From contig JAZKBN010000008.1 in assembly GCA_040388605.1 (NCBI GenBank), forward strand, positions 1 through 64,000: DNA of 64,000 nucleotides. The letters are read 5' to 3'. Under the pieces are notes generated by a model, which worked only from the letters and a program-made list of their open reading frames with translations, was not told the origin of the DNA and ran no database searches. Numbering within the stretch: the stretch's first letter is position 1; every line of letters begins with the position of its first letter. The DNA comes from JAZKBN01 sp040388605 (GTDB taxonomy: Bacteria; Bacteroidota; Bacteroidia; Cytophagales; Flexibacteraceae). The translations under genes were made by a program, and so were the position numbers. Shown piece by piece: positions 44,045-52,412 of this stretch.

Positions 44045-44331
44045 GCGCCGGCGAAAGTATGCTCGATTATTTTTTGCTCGTTAAATTCTTTAAAGTCCAT
44101 AGCATCTACACCATACATTATAACCCTTAGCCAAGGATTATCGAGCCCGCTGCTGATGTACTGGTAATAGGGGACATCCTGAACATACTTGGCAACTGCA
44201 TTATCAAGAATTGCCTTTGGGTTCGACATACCCAAGCCGCCAATAAAAACGGCTACTTTACCAATAACTTTCCCTTCGTTGTTTTTAAGTTCGTTCTCAG
44301 CAATTGTAACTTTTGGAATTACAGTTTCCAT
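44041..44331 (-). CDS. Small unknown protein, first gene of a coupled pair
   Basis: A 96-residue acidic protein, unrecognised. It has an early strand-rich part (VIGKVAVFIGGLGMSNPKAI) and an aromatic middle (YVQDVPYYQYISSGLDNPWL). There is no signal peptide or membrane helix. The stop overlaps the next start as ATGA, so it is made together with the 276-residue protein, and may be its partner, inhibitor or specificity factor. Confidence 0.62.
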   Translation of the reverse strand: METVIPKVTIAENELKNNEGKVIGKVAVFIGGLGMSNPKAILDNAVAKYVQDVPYYQYISSGLDNPWLRVIMYGVDAMDFKEFNEQKIIEHTFAGA

Positions 44332-44344
44332 GGTTATTTTAACT

Positions 44345-44400
44345 TTATTGATTGCAATATAAATAATAAAGCCGGGAATTCAAAATCAAATTCCCGGCCA
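44345..44400 (-). terminator. Rho-independent terminator of the DUF3817 gene
   Basis: A perfect 10-bp stem GCCGGGAATT (44371-44380) / AATTCCCGGC (44389-44398). On the minus strand it is followed by TTTATTATTT. It lies 37 bp after the DUF3817 stop. Confidence 0.8.
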
Positions 44401-44436
44401 AAAGAGTAGTTGTTTGTGAAATTATTTACTCCGGCC

Positions 44437-44754
44437 TCATACTTTCTTCACGTGCATTTTGCTCAGAATTGCATGGTCCACATAAAAAGTACCGAAGGGT
44501 ACAAAGCTGGCCAACAGCACTTTCCAGGTGGTTGAAAAGAACTTCCATTTGTATTCAATGGCCACTGTTAAAGTGTTGAGCACATACAGCAGGAAGAGCA
44601 CACCGTGAACCGGACCTACGGCCTTAACAATTGTATGATCATGAAACATATACTTCATGGGCATGCCTATGGCTACCAGTACTATCAGGCTCAGGCCCTC
44701 GGTAAGGGCAATCAGGCGCAGGCGGCCTATGTTTGTATTTATGAATTTCAGCAT
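44437..44754 (-). CDS. DUF3817 family membrane protein
   Basis: A 105-residue protein of the DUF3817 family: a short N terminus (LKFINTNIGRLRLIALTEG), a membrane segment (LSLIVLVAIGMPMKYMF), a conserved His in GPVHGVLFLLYVLNTL, and a third segment. The end (FVPFGTFYVDHAILSKM) is typical. Function is unknown; relatives often sit near transport or heme-related membrane genes. It lies about 52 bp downstream of another small membrane protein gene, so they may be co-transcribed and end at the terminator noted here. Confidence 0.87.
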   Translation of the reverse strand: MLKFINTNIGRLRLIALTEGLSLIVLVAIGMPMKYMFHDHTIVKAVGPVHGVLFLLYVLNTLTVAIEYKWKFFSTTWKVLLASFVPFGTFYVDHAILSKMHVKKV

Positions 44755-44806
44755 TTCTGTAATTTTATTATGGTGTTGAAGGGCAATATGTTGGGGCAGG
44801 CTTGTA

Positions 44807-45265
44807 TTAACGAAAGTAAGGCCTGTGCGCGAAAGGAGAAAAGGGCCAGGGAATGGCTATAAATATAATCAGCAAAGCCAGGCTGAACATAATGGCCATA
44901 ATTCTGAACTTCGCCTTGTCGGTTTCTTTGCGTTTTGCAAGTGCCGAGCCTATTGTGAGCACTATTACGGCTATTGTCATGAGCGTAATATGTATTTCAC
45001 CGAAAAACTCCAGCTCAGGATTTTTCATAGCCGCTTCGTAATGCGTACGAAAAAAGCTGACCATGGGGCTTTGGAACCAAAGCAGGTAACCTATGCTGAG
45101 CTGAATATGCGAGAAAGTGGCGGTCCAGTGTCGCGATGCGTTATCTGTCTTGCTGAAAGGCTTATTGCCGAACCAACCTGAAAAGGCACGGTATATGCTG
45201 AACAAGAGGCTTAGCAGCAGCAGCCATCGCATGAGCGAATGCAGGTGAAGCAGGGTAGGGTACAA
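44807..45265 (-). CDS. Small four-helix membrane protein (cytochrome-b-like family)
   Basis: A protein of about 152 residues with four transmembrane segments. The N terminus (LLHLHSLMRWLLLLSLLFSI) and HWTATFSHIQLSIGYLLWF contain His residues in hydrophobic helices, so haem binding is possible but unproven; Bacteroidota relatives are sometimes labelled cytochrome B. Starting at 45265 uses a TTG that keeps the conserved LLHLHS block; an ATG at 45232 would lose it. A -7-like TACATTTG on the same strand overlaps that TTG, which leaves the true start open. Confidence 0.72.
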   Translation of the reverse strand: MYPTLLHLHSLMRWLLLLSLLFSIYRAFSGWFGNKPFSKTDNASRHWTATFSHIQLSIGYLLWFQSPMVSFFRTHYEAAMKNPELEFFGEIHITLMTIAVIVLTIGSALAKRKETDKAKFRIMAIMFSLALLIIFIAIPWPFSPFAHRPYFR

Positions 45266-45361
45266 ATGTAATAGTGGTTTTACTCTATTGATTAAGAAGC
45301 TGTAAAATTACATATCAATTACCGGGCGGCCCGCATAGGCTTACCGAAACTGTAAATGCCT

Positions 45362-45369
45362 TACCTTAG
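45362..45369 (+). promoter_or_regulatory. Variant -7 box TACCTTAG before the MscS gene
   Basis: Same TACCTTAG octamer as at 22348 and 53961, one base from TAnnTTTG, about 50 bases before the start at 45419. No TTTG is seen at the right distance. Confidence 0.3.
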
Positions 45370-45418
45370 CGGCAAATAAAGTTTCCCGATTTTCGGGAGC
45401 GGGCTTACCAATATTATT

Positions 45419-46537
45419 ATGAGCAAATCAATAGCAAATATTTTCAGGGACATAAGAATCTCTTTAGGCATTTGGGAGGCCAGCGTGGCAACCATGCTTA
45501 CCTTCCTGGGAATTTTGCTGTTTATCAGGCTGGTTTGGTGGGCAGTGCTCCGCTTTTTGGTAGACGGAGATAAGGTTTGGGAAAATTTCCTGCGTCGATA
45601 TATTTACAGGCCGCTGCTGTTACTGTGCTGGGTTTTAGGCCTGCTCTGGCTTGATTCTACATTTGTAACCATGCCCAAAAAGCTCGACAGGCAGGTAGAT
45701 CATGTACTCTATATTTTGCTCATCGGGAGCATAGCCTACCTGCTGGCCCAGCTTATTCGTGGCGGCAGGGTGCTGGTGCTCAATAAGTACGATGCCCTGA
45801 GCACGAACAGCGCACAGGCAAGATCTGTACTTACGCAAAGCAGGATATTTGCACGCATCATGGTGGGCGCGGTATTCATCATATCGTTAGCTATAGTGCT
45901 TATGAGCTTTGAGCAGGTACGGCGCATTGGAATAAGCCTGTTGGCGTCGGCGGGCATTGCGGGTGTTATTTTGGGTATATCGGCACAGAAAACGCTGAGC
46001 ATGGTGTTTGCCGGCATTCAGATAGCCATAGCCCAGCCCATACGCATAAAAGACGTGGTAATTATTGAAGGCCAGTATGGTACCATTGAGGAAATAAACC
46101 TCACCAATGTAGTGGTTACCACCTGGGACCAGCGCAACCTGATGGTGCCCGTTAACTTCTTCATTGAAAAAACATTCGAGAACTGGACTCGCAGCAGCTC
46201 TGAGATTGTAGGTTCTGTTTATGTGCATGTAGATTATACCATGCCCCTGGAACCATTAAGAAAAGTTGCGCTTGATTTTATTGCCGCTCACGCGCTCTGG
46301 GACAGTCGTGTGGCCGTGGTGCAGGTAACAGACTGCAACCAAAGCACCATGGAAGTACGTGTACTTATTAGCGCACGAAGCGCCGGGCAAGCCTTCGACC
46401 TTAGGTGCGATGTTCGTGAGCACCTGATAACTTATATAGGTGATAATTACCCGCAATGCCTGCCTATTCGCAGGGTTAGGCCAAGCGCCCTTGATGCGCC
46501 CGAAACATCGCAGGAGGAAAACGATAATAAAGCTTAA
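45419..46537 (+). CDS. MscS-family mechanosensitive ion channel
   Basis: A 372-residue small-conductance mechanosensitive channel. Several N-terminal transmembrane helices come first (about 25-45, 65-85, 100-118, 143-165). The pore helix and beta domain follow, seen in LLASAGIAGVILGISAQKTL, the MscS signature, then GIQIAIAQPIRIKDVVIIEG and a YGTIEEINLTNVVVTTWDQR block. These channels release solutes on osmotic downshock. With MscL at 7128 the window has both classes. It stands alone and is divergent from the small membrane protein gene. Confidence 0.93.
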   Translation: MSKSIANIFRDIRISLGIWEASVATMLTFLGILLFIRLVWWAVLRFLVDGDKVWENFLRRYIYRPLLLLCWVLGLLWLDSTFVTMPKKLDRQVDHVLYILLIGSIAYLLAQLIRGGRVLVLNKYDALSTNSAQARSVLTQSRIFARIMVGAVFIISLAIVLMSFEQVRRIGISLLASAGIAGVILGISAQKTLSMVFAGIQIAIAQPIRIKDVVIIEGQYGTIEEINLTNVVVTTWDQRNLMVPVNFFIEKTFENWTRSSSEIVGSVYVHVDYTMPLEPLRKVALDFIAAHALWDSRVAVVQVTDCNQSTMEVRVLISARSAGQAFDLRCDVREHLITYIGDNYPQCLPIRRVRPSALDAPETSQEENDNKA

Positions 46538-46609
46538 GGTATTTGAATTGTTTATATGTATTTAAATTGTGTTTCGACGGTATACAGGGGGCGTGTATTT
46601 GGTTGTTAA

Positions 46610-46757
46610 CTGCTCACCGCCGCAGGGGCTCGTCTAGGGCTACGCCTGTAACCTTCGCGCTCTCGCGCTTGGTTAGGTTGAAAATACAAATCTTCGGCCC
46701 ATCTGCTTCGCAGATTATCGCTCACGCGATGCCGAACATTTGAAATATTTTCAACCT
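46610..46757. repeat. Branched palindromic element, repeat-like
   Basis: A perfect 12-bp inverted repeat AGGTTGAAAATA (46675-46686) / TATTTTCAACCT (46746-46757) continues inward as a further 12 pairs with one mismatch (46687-46698 with 46731-46742) after a 3-base bulge. On top of this stem sit two tight hairpins: ATCTGC/GCAGAT (46701-46715) and ATCGC/GCGAT (46717-46730). Before it comes another hairpin, AACC ... GCGC/GCGC ... GGTT (46650-46674). This dense nesting is typical of small dispersed palindromic elements or of a structured RNA. No second copy is seen in this window. Confidence 0.6.
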
Positions 46758-46925
46758 GAAGGACAGGATATTGTGCACGTCCGGGTCAAATAACGCCTCA
46801 GATTGGTAAGATTTGGGCGAACCTTGATCGGTTCGCAGGGAATCAAGTAATAGGAGTAAATCAGAACCCTGTGGGTTTTACCTACAACATAAAATCAAAA
46901 AAGGCCGAACGAATCCGGCCTTTTT
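46758..46925 (+). ncRNA. Candidate structured RNA ending in a terminator
   Basis: About 170 bases with no coding frame. It has hairpins GCGAACC/GGTTCGC (46817-46836, perfect 7 bp) and AACCC/GGGTT (46865-46877), and ends in a terminator. I match no known RNA family. No clear promoter of the TAnnTTTG type was found, so expression is unproven. Confidence 0.35.
46898..46925. terminator. Bidirectional rho-independent terminator
   Basis: A 9-bp stem AAAAAGGCC / GGCCTTTTT with T-runs in both directions. It could end transcripts from the MscS side and from the thiolase side. Confidence 0.75.
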
Positions 46926-47125
46926 CATTACAATATGTATCAGGGCATAACCACTGATTATTTGCGATATTACATTGCCCGGTCAATCCTGATAATTCCG
47001 GCGAGCTGCCGAATAATTATACTCCAGGATGCGGGTCTAATATGAAATATGCAATAAGCGGGCCAATGCTATCAGTGTGAAATTGTGGAAATTTTGCACA
47101 CCGGTTCTTTTGCAGCCGCTTTGCT

Positions 47126-48304
47126 TTAAGCTTTTTCTATAACCATGGCAGCAGCGCCGCCGCCGCCGTTACAGATACCCACAGCACCGTATTTGCCACC
47201 TGAATTTTTAAGCGCATGAACAAGGGTTGTAAGTATGCGCGCGCCAGATGCGCCAAGCGGGTGGCCCAGGGCAACTGCGCCGCCGTTTATATTTACTTTT
47301 GCATTATCCACATCGCAAACCTGGTTAAAGGCCATGGGAACCACGCTGAATGCCTCGTTGATTTCGAACAAATCAATATCGTTCATGCTTATTCCGGCGC
47401 GTTTTATGGCTTTGGGAACGGCAATGGTAGGGGCAGTGGTGAACCATTCGGGTTCATGCTCGGCATCGGCATAGCTTACTATGCGGGCGAGTACGGTGAG
47501 GCCAAGCTCCTTAACTGCTTTGGCACTTGCAAGGATTAATGCGGCTGCGCCGTCGTTAATGGTGCTGGCGTTGGCGGCAGTAACAGTACCATCGGGCGTG
47601 AAGGCAGGTTTCAGGCCGGGTATTTTATCGAACATTACGTTCTTGTATTCTTCATCCTCGGTAAGCGCAAGGGCATCGCCTTTGCGTTGCGGAACCATAA
47701 CAGGAACAATCTCGTCTTTAAAAGCGCCGCTTTGGGTGGCAGCCGCTGCTTTTTTGTAGCTGTTTATGGCAAACTCGTCCTGCGCCTCGCGGCTGATATT
47801 GTATTTCTTAGCAGTTGCATCGGCAAAAACGCCCATGGCTTTCTTTTGGTAAACATCTTCAAGGCCGTCGCGCACAAGGCCGTCTACGAGCTCGGCATTG
47901 CCGTACTTGTAGCCGAAACGGGCTTTAGGCACGTAGTAAGGAATATTGCTCATGCTCTCCATGCCGCCGGCAACCAGTATATCGGCCAGGCCAAGGGCTA
48001 TGCTTTGGGCAGCAAACATAACAGATTTAGTACCGCTGGCGCATACCTTGTTTACCGTGGTGCAGGGCACGGTATTGGGCAGGCCGGCAGCCAGGGCAGC
48101 CTGCCTGGCAGGGCTTTGCCCCAGGTTGGCCGAGCATACATTACCGAAATAAAGCTCCTCAACCTTGTCGGGCGAAATGCCTCCTTTTTCCAGGGCGCCT
48201 TTAATGGCAACCGCTCCAAGCTGGGTAGCCGAAAGGCCGGCAAACATGCCGCCGAAGCTGCCTATAGGTGTACGCACTGCCGATACTATAAATACTTCAT
48301 TCAT
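47126..48304 (-). CDS. Acetyl-CoA C-acetyltransferase (thiolase)
   Basis: A 392-residue thiolase. It joins or splits acetyl-CoA units (acetoacetyl-CoA), for fatty-acid or ketone-body metabolism or polyhydroxybutyrate-like pathways. The nucleophile Cys88 lies in VNKVCASGTKSVMFA, the His of the GHPLGASGAR block near residue 350 follows, and the second catalytic Cys is in VGICNGGGGAAAMVIE. Length and all motifs are normal for the biosynthetic type. It stands alone. Confidence 0.95.
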   Translation of the reverse strand: MNEVFIVSAVRTPIGSFGGMFAGLSATQLGAVAIKGALEKGGISPDKVEELYFGNVCSANLGQSPARQAALAAGLPNTVPCTTVNKVCASGTKSVMFAAQSIALGLADILVAGGMESMSNIPYYVPKARFGYKYGNAELVDGLVRDGLEDVYQKKAMGVFADATAKKYNISREAQDEFAINSYKKAAAATQSGAFKDEIVPVMVPQRKGDALALTEDEEYKNVMFDKIPGLKPAFTPDGTVTAANASTINDGAAALILASAKAVKELGLTVLARIVSYADAEHEPEWFTTAPTIAVPKAIKRAGISMNDIDLFEINEAFSVVPMAFNQVCDVDNAKVNINGGAVALGHPLGASGARILTTLVHALKNSGGKYGAVGICNGGGGAAAMVIEKA

Positions 48305-48529
48305 GGTATTTGTATGAACTAAATTCAGTTAAGGATCTTGTAATAATGTAAATTAAATGTCCGTTAATGCGCTGAATATAGCTTTATGAACGGAAATGTA
48401 ATATTACGGCTTAAAGCTGTTTTTTGCAAAAAATGATTTGAGCGCTATGAAAATCCGGCAGGCATTTGCAAAGGCGCCTTAAGGTCATGATTATTCATTG
48501 CTATACCCTATGTGAAAAGTAAACCGACA

Positions 48530-49162
48530 TTACTTCCTCACAGCTGTTTTTAATGCCCCTTCCGGCAGAATTTTAGGGTTTTGATCAAGCGGGTTGTTTT
48601 TAAATGCACTTATGAGGAAAGCATCTCTTTTTTCCTTTGTCCATGGTCCGTAAGATTGCAGGTACCAACGGTACAGAATGCCTTTTTTTACCCCGTTCAG
48701 AACCGTTACATCCCGGGAGTTTGTATCGCGGTAGCGCATGATAATAAAGCCGGAAGCGCTGCTGTCAGAGGTAATTCGAATAATGTTATCGGGGGCAATT
48801 GCTTTGTAGCTTTCAATATATTGGCGGGTGCAATCTAATAAGAGCTGCCTTTCGGGGTTTGGCAATGTATCGTTGTAGGCATTAAAATTCCGCACAAGCT
48901 GAACGTCCAAACCAAAGGCAAGTGAATCAAGACCATAGAGTTCAGCAACATTGCCCCCGCGAATTATATAGTTCGACTCCCATTTCCCCGGTATGCCCAA
49001 CCTGGCAACCGGGCTGAAAAACACGATGGTAGAATCGGTTTTAGGGAAATAGCTTGTAAAAATGTCGACATGGTTTTTACGGGTGTTAACCGCGTTGAAA
49101 CCTGTACATGCGCTTAAGAGCAGCATGAGCCCGGCATAAGGTATTAAAGAACGAATGTTCAC
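48530..49162 (-). CDS. Lipoprotein of unknown family (tandem copy 3)
   Basis: A 210-residue predicted lipoprotein with lipobox-like LLSAC (Cys19). It belongs to a family seen three times in a row here. The shared C-terminal half has a D-S-x-x-S-G-F-x-I block, a K-x-G-x-L-Y-x-Y/W-x-L turn and the end motif F-K-x-N-P-x-D-Q-N-P-K. I do not recognise the family. Copies differ most in the N-terminal half. It is probably in the outer-membrane periplasmic leaflet. Confidence 0.72.
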   Translation of the reverse strand: MNIRSLIPYAGLMLLLSACTGFNAVNTRKNHVDIFTSYFPKTDSTIVFFSPVARLGIPGKWESNYIIRGGNVAELYGLDSLAFGLDVQLVRNFNAYNDTLPNPERQLLLDCTRQYIESYKAIAPDNIIRITSDSSASGFIIMRYRDTNSRDVTVLNGVKKGILYRWYLQSYGPWTKEKRDAFLISAFKNNPLDQNPKILPEGALKTAVRK

Positions 49163-49221
49163 AGTGATTGGCTATTAATAATTTAAAGTATTTTAAATGT
49201 AAAAGTTCTGCAAAAGCCTGT

Positions 49222-49827
49222 TTATGACCGTTTACCTGCCGGTTTCCGGGCCATTATTTTCGGGTTTTGGTCAACCGGGTTTACTTTAAACAGTTCTTTA
49301 ATATAGTTTGCGGCATAGGCAGGTTTCCATAGCTTGCTGAAACCAAGTTGGTAAAGGTACAATACCCCGCTTTTTGCCCCGAATAAAAACAGGTCCTCAT
49401 TATCACCTCCTTTCCTGCTGAAAATAATAAAGCCGGAATCAATGCTGTCGGTTAGCACACTTAAAGTTTGGCCGTTTGCGCCCGGCTTAAAATCCTTGGT
49501 TTGCCTGTTTGTATATTCCCGCAAAAAAGCAATGTCGGTTTCCGTGTGCTTCAGCGCTTTGTAGGAAGATTCTGTGCGCACAGTAGCGAATACCGTAGCT
49601 GAATCGTTTTGTAAAACTACATGATGTCCGTTTGTAAAGGTGCCGGCAATGCCCCAATTTCCCGGGAAAGCCAGGCGGGCTATCGGGTCTACTGAAACAA
49701 GTGTTCTTTTTTGAGCAGGCACATACATACCGGTGACTGAAACGTAGCTCGTACAGGCCTGTAAAAACAGGAGCGACAAAGCGCAGGCGAAAAACATGGG
49801 CAAATAAGTAAGTTTCATAATATTCAA
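49222..49827 (-). CDS. Lipoprotein of unknown family (tandem copy 2)
   Basis: A 201-residue predicted lipoprotein, lipobox-like LQAC (Cys25 from the first Met; the second Met at position 4 is also possible). Relation to the flanking genes is clear: DPIARLAFPGNWG here and SPVARLGIPGKWE in copy 3, then TDSIDSGFIIF, FGAKSGVLYLYQL and FKVNPVDQNPKIMA. Function is unknown. It lies 59 bp from copy 3 and 45 bp from copy 1, on the same strand, so one transcript is likely. Confidence 0.72.
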   Translation of the reverse strand: MNIMKLTYLPMFFACALSLLFLQACTSYVSVTGMYVPAQKRTLVSVDPIARLAFPGNWGIAGTFTNGHHVVLQNDSATVFATVRTESSYKALKHTETDIAFLREYTNRQTKDFKPGANGQTLSVLTDSIDSGFIIFSRKGGDNEDLFLFGAKSGVLYLYQLGFSKLWKPAYAANYIKELFKVNPVDQNPKIMARKPAGKRS

Positions 49828-49872
49828 GCTGAGCGGGATTTATAAAAATTAAGACATAACCCTATTGATTAA

Positions 49873-50529
49873 TTACCAAGGTGTGGCTACCACCCTCATG
49901 CCTTCGTTATGGTTGCTCATTGGCCTTACCGGTGTACCGGGACTTTGTTGCCGAAATGGGTTATTACGGAAAAGGCTGACCATGAATTTGTTTTTTTCCT
50001 CTGCCGGACGTGTTCCCTGCGCAAAGAAGTGATACCTGTAGAACATGCCCTTTTTAATACCGAAAAATACCGTGGTCAGTTTTTCTTTCTCCTTGTAACG
50101 GTAAATGCGGAAACCGGAGTCAAGGCTGTCGGTTATAATGTGCATGGCAGCTTCGGGGGTTTCCTTATTCATTATTTCAACATCATCATCGGTAAAGTGC
50201 TTCAGGTACACCTTATCGGCATCAGGAATTGAATCAGTATAGTCGGGCAATACTCTTAAATCCCAAACATCTATAGAAATAAGTGAACCGTCGGTCATAT
50301 TGCCGAAGTTGCCCCAGGGCATTCCTGCGCCTGTCCACCAGCCCGGAAATCGCAATTCAACACCGGGGTTGCGCGATTCTAAAATCACTTCCGTTTTAGA
50401 TGCTGAATGCCTGTTACCGAAGGCTGAATAAGGTACATACGTTGTTCCGGTGTAAACGCTTGGCAGGCTTGCACAGGAACAAAGGCTTAGTGAAACCATG
50501 CAGCATAAGCCAATAAATAAAGCGCGCAT
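49873..50529 (-). CDS. Lipoprotein of unknown family (tandem copy 1)
   Basis: A 218-residue predicted lipoprotein with lipobox-like LCSC (about Cys19). It is the first gene of the three-copy cluster. Shared motifs are RFPGWWTG (matching FPGNWG and IPGKWE of the others), TDSLDSGFRIYRY, FFGIKKGMFYRYHFF and SLFRNNPFRQQSPG. The end is longer than in the other two copies. No catalytic residues stand out. Confidence 0.72.
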   Translation of the reverse strand: MRALFIGLCCMVSLSLCSCASLPSVYTGTTYVPYSAFGNRHSASKTEVILESRNPGVELRFPGWWTGAGMPWGNFGNMTDGSLISIDVWDLRVLPDYTDSIPDADKVYLKHFTDDDVEIMNKETPEAAMHIITDSLDSGFRIYRYKEKEKLTTVFFGIKKGMFYRYHFFAQGTRPAEEKNKFMVSLFRNNPFRQQSPGTPVRPMSNHNEGMRVVATPW

Positions 50530-50593
50530 AATTAAAGTCAGGGTTTAAAGTACTTATAAACTGATTTATGGCTTTGCATATTACAATTGCCAT

Positions 50594-50642
50594 TAAATAA
50601 AAACGCGCCCTGCTTATGGTTTTAACATAAACAGCGGCGCGT
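50594..50642 (-). terminator. Rho-independent terminator of dnaA
   Basis: On the minus strand, ACGCGCC and CATAAAC-type arms pair with partners in the 50603-50642 range to form a long, slightly bulged stem. It is followed by TTTTTATTT. It lies about 32 bp after the dnaA stop. Confidence 0.75.
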
Positions 50643-50673
50643 AAATATAAGGGTTTTGTTAAAACGGAAGTAT

Positions 50674-52188
50674 CTACTTCACCTTCATCCTTTTCTGCAA
50701 TTCCTGAATGCTTGATTTGAACTGCAAATCGGTATCCATCATTTCAGATACGGCCTGTATGGCATAAATAACCGTACTGTGGTGCCTGCCCCCGAAGCTT
50801 TTACCTATGCTTTCCAATGAAAAGCCCGTGAACTCCTTGGCGAAGAACATGGCTACCTGCCTTGCCACCACTATTTCCGATTTCCGGGTTTTGGCTTTCA
50901 GCTGATCCTGCGGCACATTAAAGTAATCAGACACCGCCTTCTGGATATAGTCAATATCCATCTCGGGCTCAATGTTCTGCACTATGTTTCGTATTATCTG
51001 CTTGGCGAGGTCAAGATCGTAGGCGCGGCCGTTCAGGCTGGTTTGCGCAATAAGCGATACCATAACGCCCTCAAGCTCCCGAATATTGGTATCTACGGTA
51101 TTGGCCAGGTATTCCACAACATTAATCGGGATCTCTATGCCTTCGCGGGCCATTTTGTTTTGTATAATGGCTACCCGGGTTTCAAAATCGGGCATGCTCA
51201 GGTCTGCCACCAGGCCCCATTTAAAGCGCGATTTAAGGCGCTCGGTAAGGCCGTTGAGTTCCGCCGGCGGGCAATCACTGGTGAGCACCAATTGGCGGTT
51301 GCGCTGGTGCAGGTGGTTGAAAATGGTAAACAGTATTTCCTGCGTTTGGGTACGGTTGGCCAGGAACTGTATATCGTCGAGCAGGAGCACATCTACACGC
51401 ATGTAGAAATCATTGAAATCGCGTATGGTTTCGGTACGAACGGCATCAATGAACTGGTCGGTAAATTTTTGGGTGTTTACGTAGAGTATAAACTTATCGG
51501 GCTGGGTTTGCCTGATGCGGTTGCCAATGGCATGCAGCAAATGCGTTTTGCCCAAACCCACACCACCGTAAACCATGAGGGGGTTAAAGATGGTATGCCC
51601 CGGCTTGTTGGCCACAGCCATGCCTGCCGAACGGGCCAGGCGGTTACAGGCGCCCTCAATATAATTTTCGAAGGTATGCGATGCGTTCAGCTGGTTTTCG
51701 TCCAGCATATTGCGGTCAAGGTCGCGGCGATCTTCAAAGGGGCTGCGGATGGGTCCGCTTGCGGGGGCGGCGTTACGGCTGTTGCCGTTACCGTTATTGC
51801 TGCCGTTTCCGTTGGCATAGCCGCCCGTGCTGCGGTTGTAGCCGCCGCTGTTTGCGGTGCCGTTATTGGCCGGAATGCTGATGCCTATGGGCTTGCTCTT
51901 TCCGTTGCCGCTGTCCATGATGATGCTGTACTCCAGGCCTCCGCGGGGGCCCAGCTCCTGGCGTATGGCCTCGCTGAGCAGGTCAACATAATGCTGTTCA
52001 AGCCATTCGTAAAAGAATTCGCTGGGCACCTGTATGGTAAGCGTGCTGCCCTCTACCCTCAGGGGCTGAATGGGCATAAACCATGTACGCAAATCAGAGG
52101 GCTCTACGCGCGACTTTATCAGGCGCAGGCAGTTGTCCCATACCGATATATGGGTCTTGGTTGTTTCATCTGGTAAAGTTCTCTCCAT
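50674..52188 (-). CDS. dnaA: Chromosomal replication initiator DnaA
   Basis: A 504-residue DnaA, which binds DnaA boxes at the origin and opens the duplex. Domain I (about residues 14-80) starts VWDNCLRLIKSRVEPSDLRT. Domain II is a Gly/Asn-rich linker (about 105-165), longer than usual. Domain III has Walker A GGVGLGKT (208-215), the DVLLLDDIQF Walker B, and the arginine-finger region. Domain IV ends with the GRHHSTVIYAI DnaA signature. The ATG at 52188 fits domain I; a 10-N gap lies 23 bases upstream, so a longer start cannot be ruled out. The gene has its own promoter and terminator. Confidence 0.97.
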   Translation of the reverse strand: MERTLPDETTKTHISVWDNCLRLIKSRVEPSDLRTWFMPIQPLRVEGSTLTIQVPSEFFYEWLEQHYVDLLSEAIRQELGPRGGLEYSIIMDSGNGKSKPIGISIPANNGTANSGGYNRSTGGYANGNGSNNGNGNSRNAAPASGPIRSPFEDRRDLDRNMLDENQLNASHTFENYIEGACNRLARSAGMAVANKPGHTIFNPLMVYGGVGLGKTHLLHAIGNRIRQTQPDKFILYVNTQKFTDQFIDAVRTETIRDFNDFYMRVDVLLLDDIQFLANRTQTQEILFTIFNHLHQRNRQLVLTSDCPPAELNGLTERLKSRFKWGLVADLSMPDFETRVAIIQNKMAREGIEIPINVVEYLANTVDTNIRELEGVMVSLIAQTSLNGRAYDLDLAKQIIRNIVQNIEPEMDIDYIQKAVSDYFNVPQDQLKAKTRKSEIVVARQVAMFFAKEFTGFSLESIGKSFGGRHHSTVIYAIQAVSEMMDTDLQFKSSIQELQKRMKVK

Positions 52189-52210
52189 GCCGGGCAGCCT
52201 GTTGTTGTTC

Positions 52211-52220
52211 NNNNNNNNNN
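52211..52220. other. Assembly gap (10 N) upstream of dnaA
   Basis: Ten unresolved bases 23 bases upstream of the dnaA start; the true distance is unknown. Confidence 0.95.
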
Positions 52221-52324
52221 TTAGTAACGGGTAAAAAAACAGGTTGCCATGCATGACACCTGCGCCCCGGGCCGGTTAAGCTAACCTGCCTTGCCTTAGT
52301 AACAGCTGTTGTAAAGGGGGAAGG

Positions 52325-52354
52325 CAAAATTAGGCAAATAGCCGACATCTCAAA
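52325..52354 (-). promoter_or_regulatory. Promoter of dnaA
   Basis: On the minus strand TTTG (52351-52354), 18-base spacer, then TAATTTTG (52325-52332), a perfect TAnnTTTG box. It gives a leader of about 130 bases, less certain because of the gap in it. Confidence 0.6.
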
Positions 52355-52412
52355 TTAATTTTATTCGAAACAGGGAATAAATGAACGCCCGAATTTTGCC
52401 GATGCGCCCGAC

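Larger units (their letters stand above)
46538..47125. other. Gene-free 588 bp with palindromes and a terminator
   Basis: Between the MscS gene and the thiolase gene, on opposite strands. It holds a hairpin-rich repeat-like segment (46610-46757), a structured stretch ending in a terminator (46758-46925) and about 200 bp in which I see nothing. A 66-codon open frame across the palindrome has no protein-like character. Confidence 0.5.

Noticed and set aside
45263..45270. TACATTTG on the minus strand as promoter of the small membrane protein
   Set aside because: It overlaps the probable start codon and has no TTTG element 18-20 bases upstream; such octamers are expected by chance several times in 64 kb.
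46543..46743. 66-codon open frame across the palindrome
   Set aside because: Its sequence is fixed by the hairpins (RRRGSSRATPV and so on) and is not protein-like; the DNA structure explains it better.
51043..52176. 377-codon open frame opposite dnaA
   Set aside because: Shadow of dnaA, with long Val/Ala/Gly runs caused by the domain II repeats.
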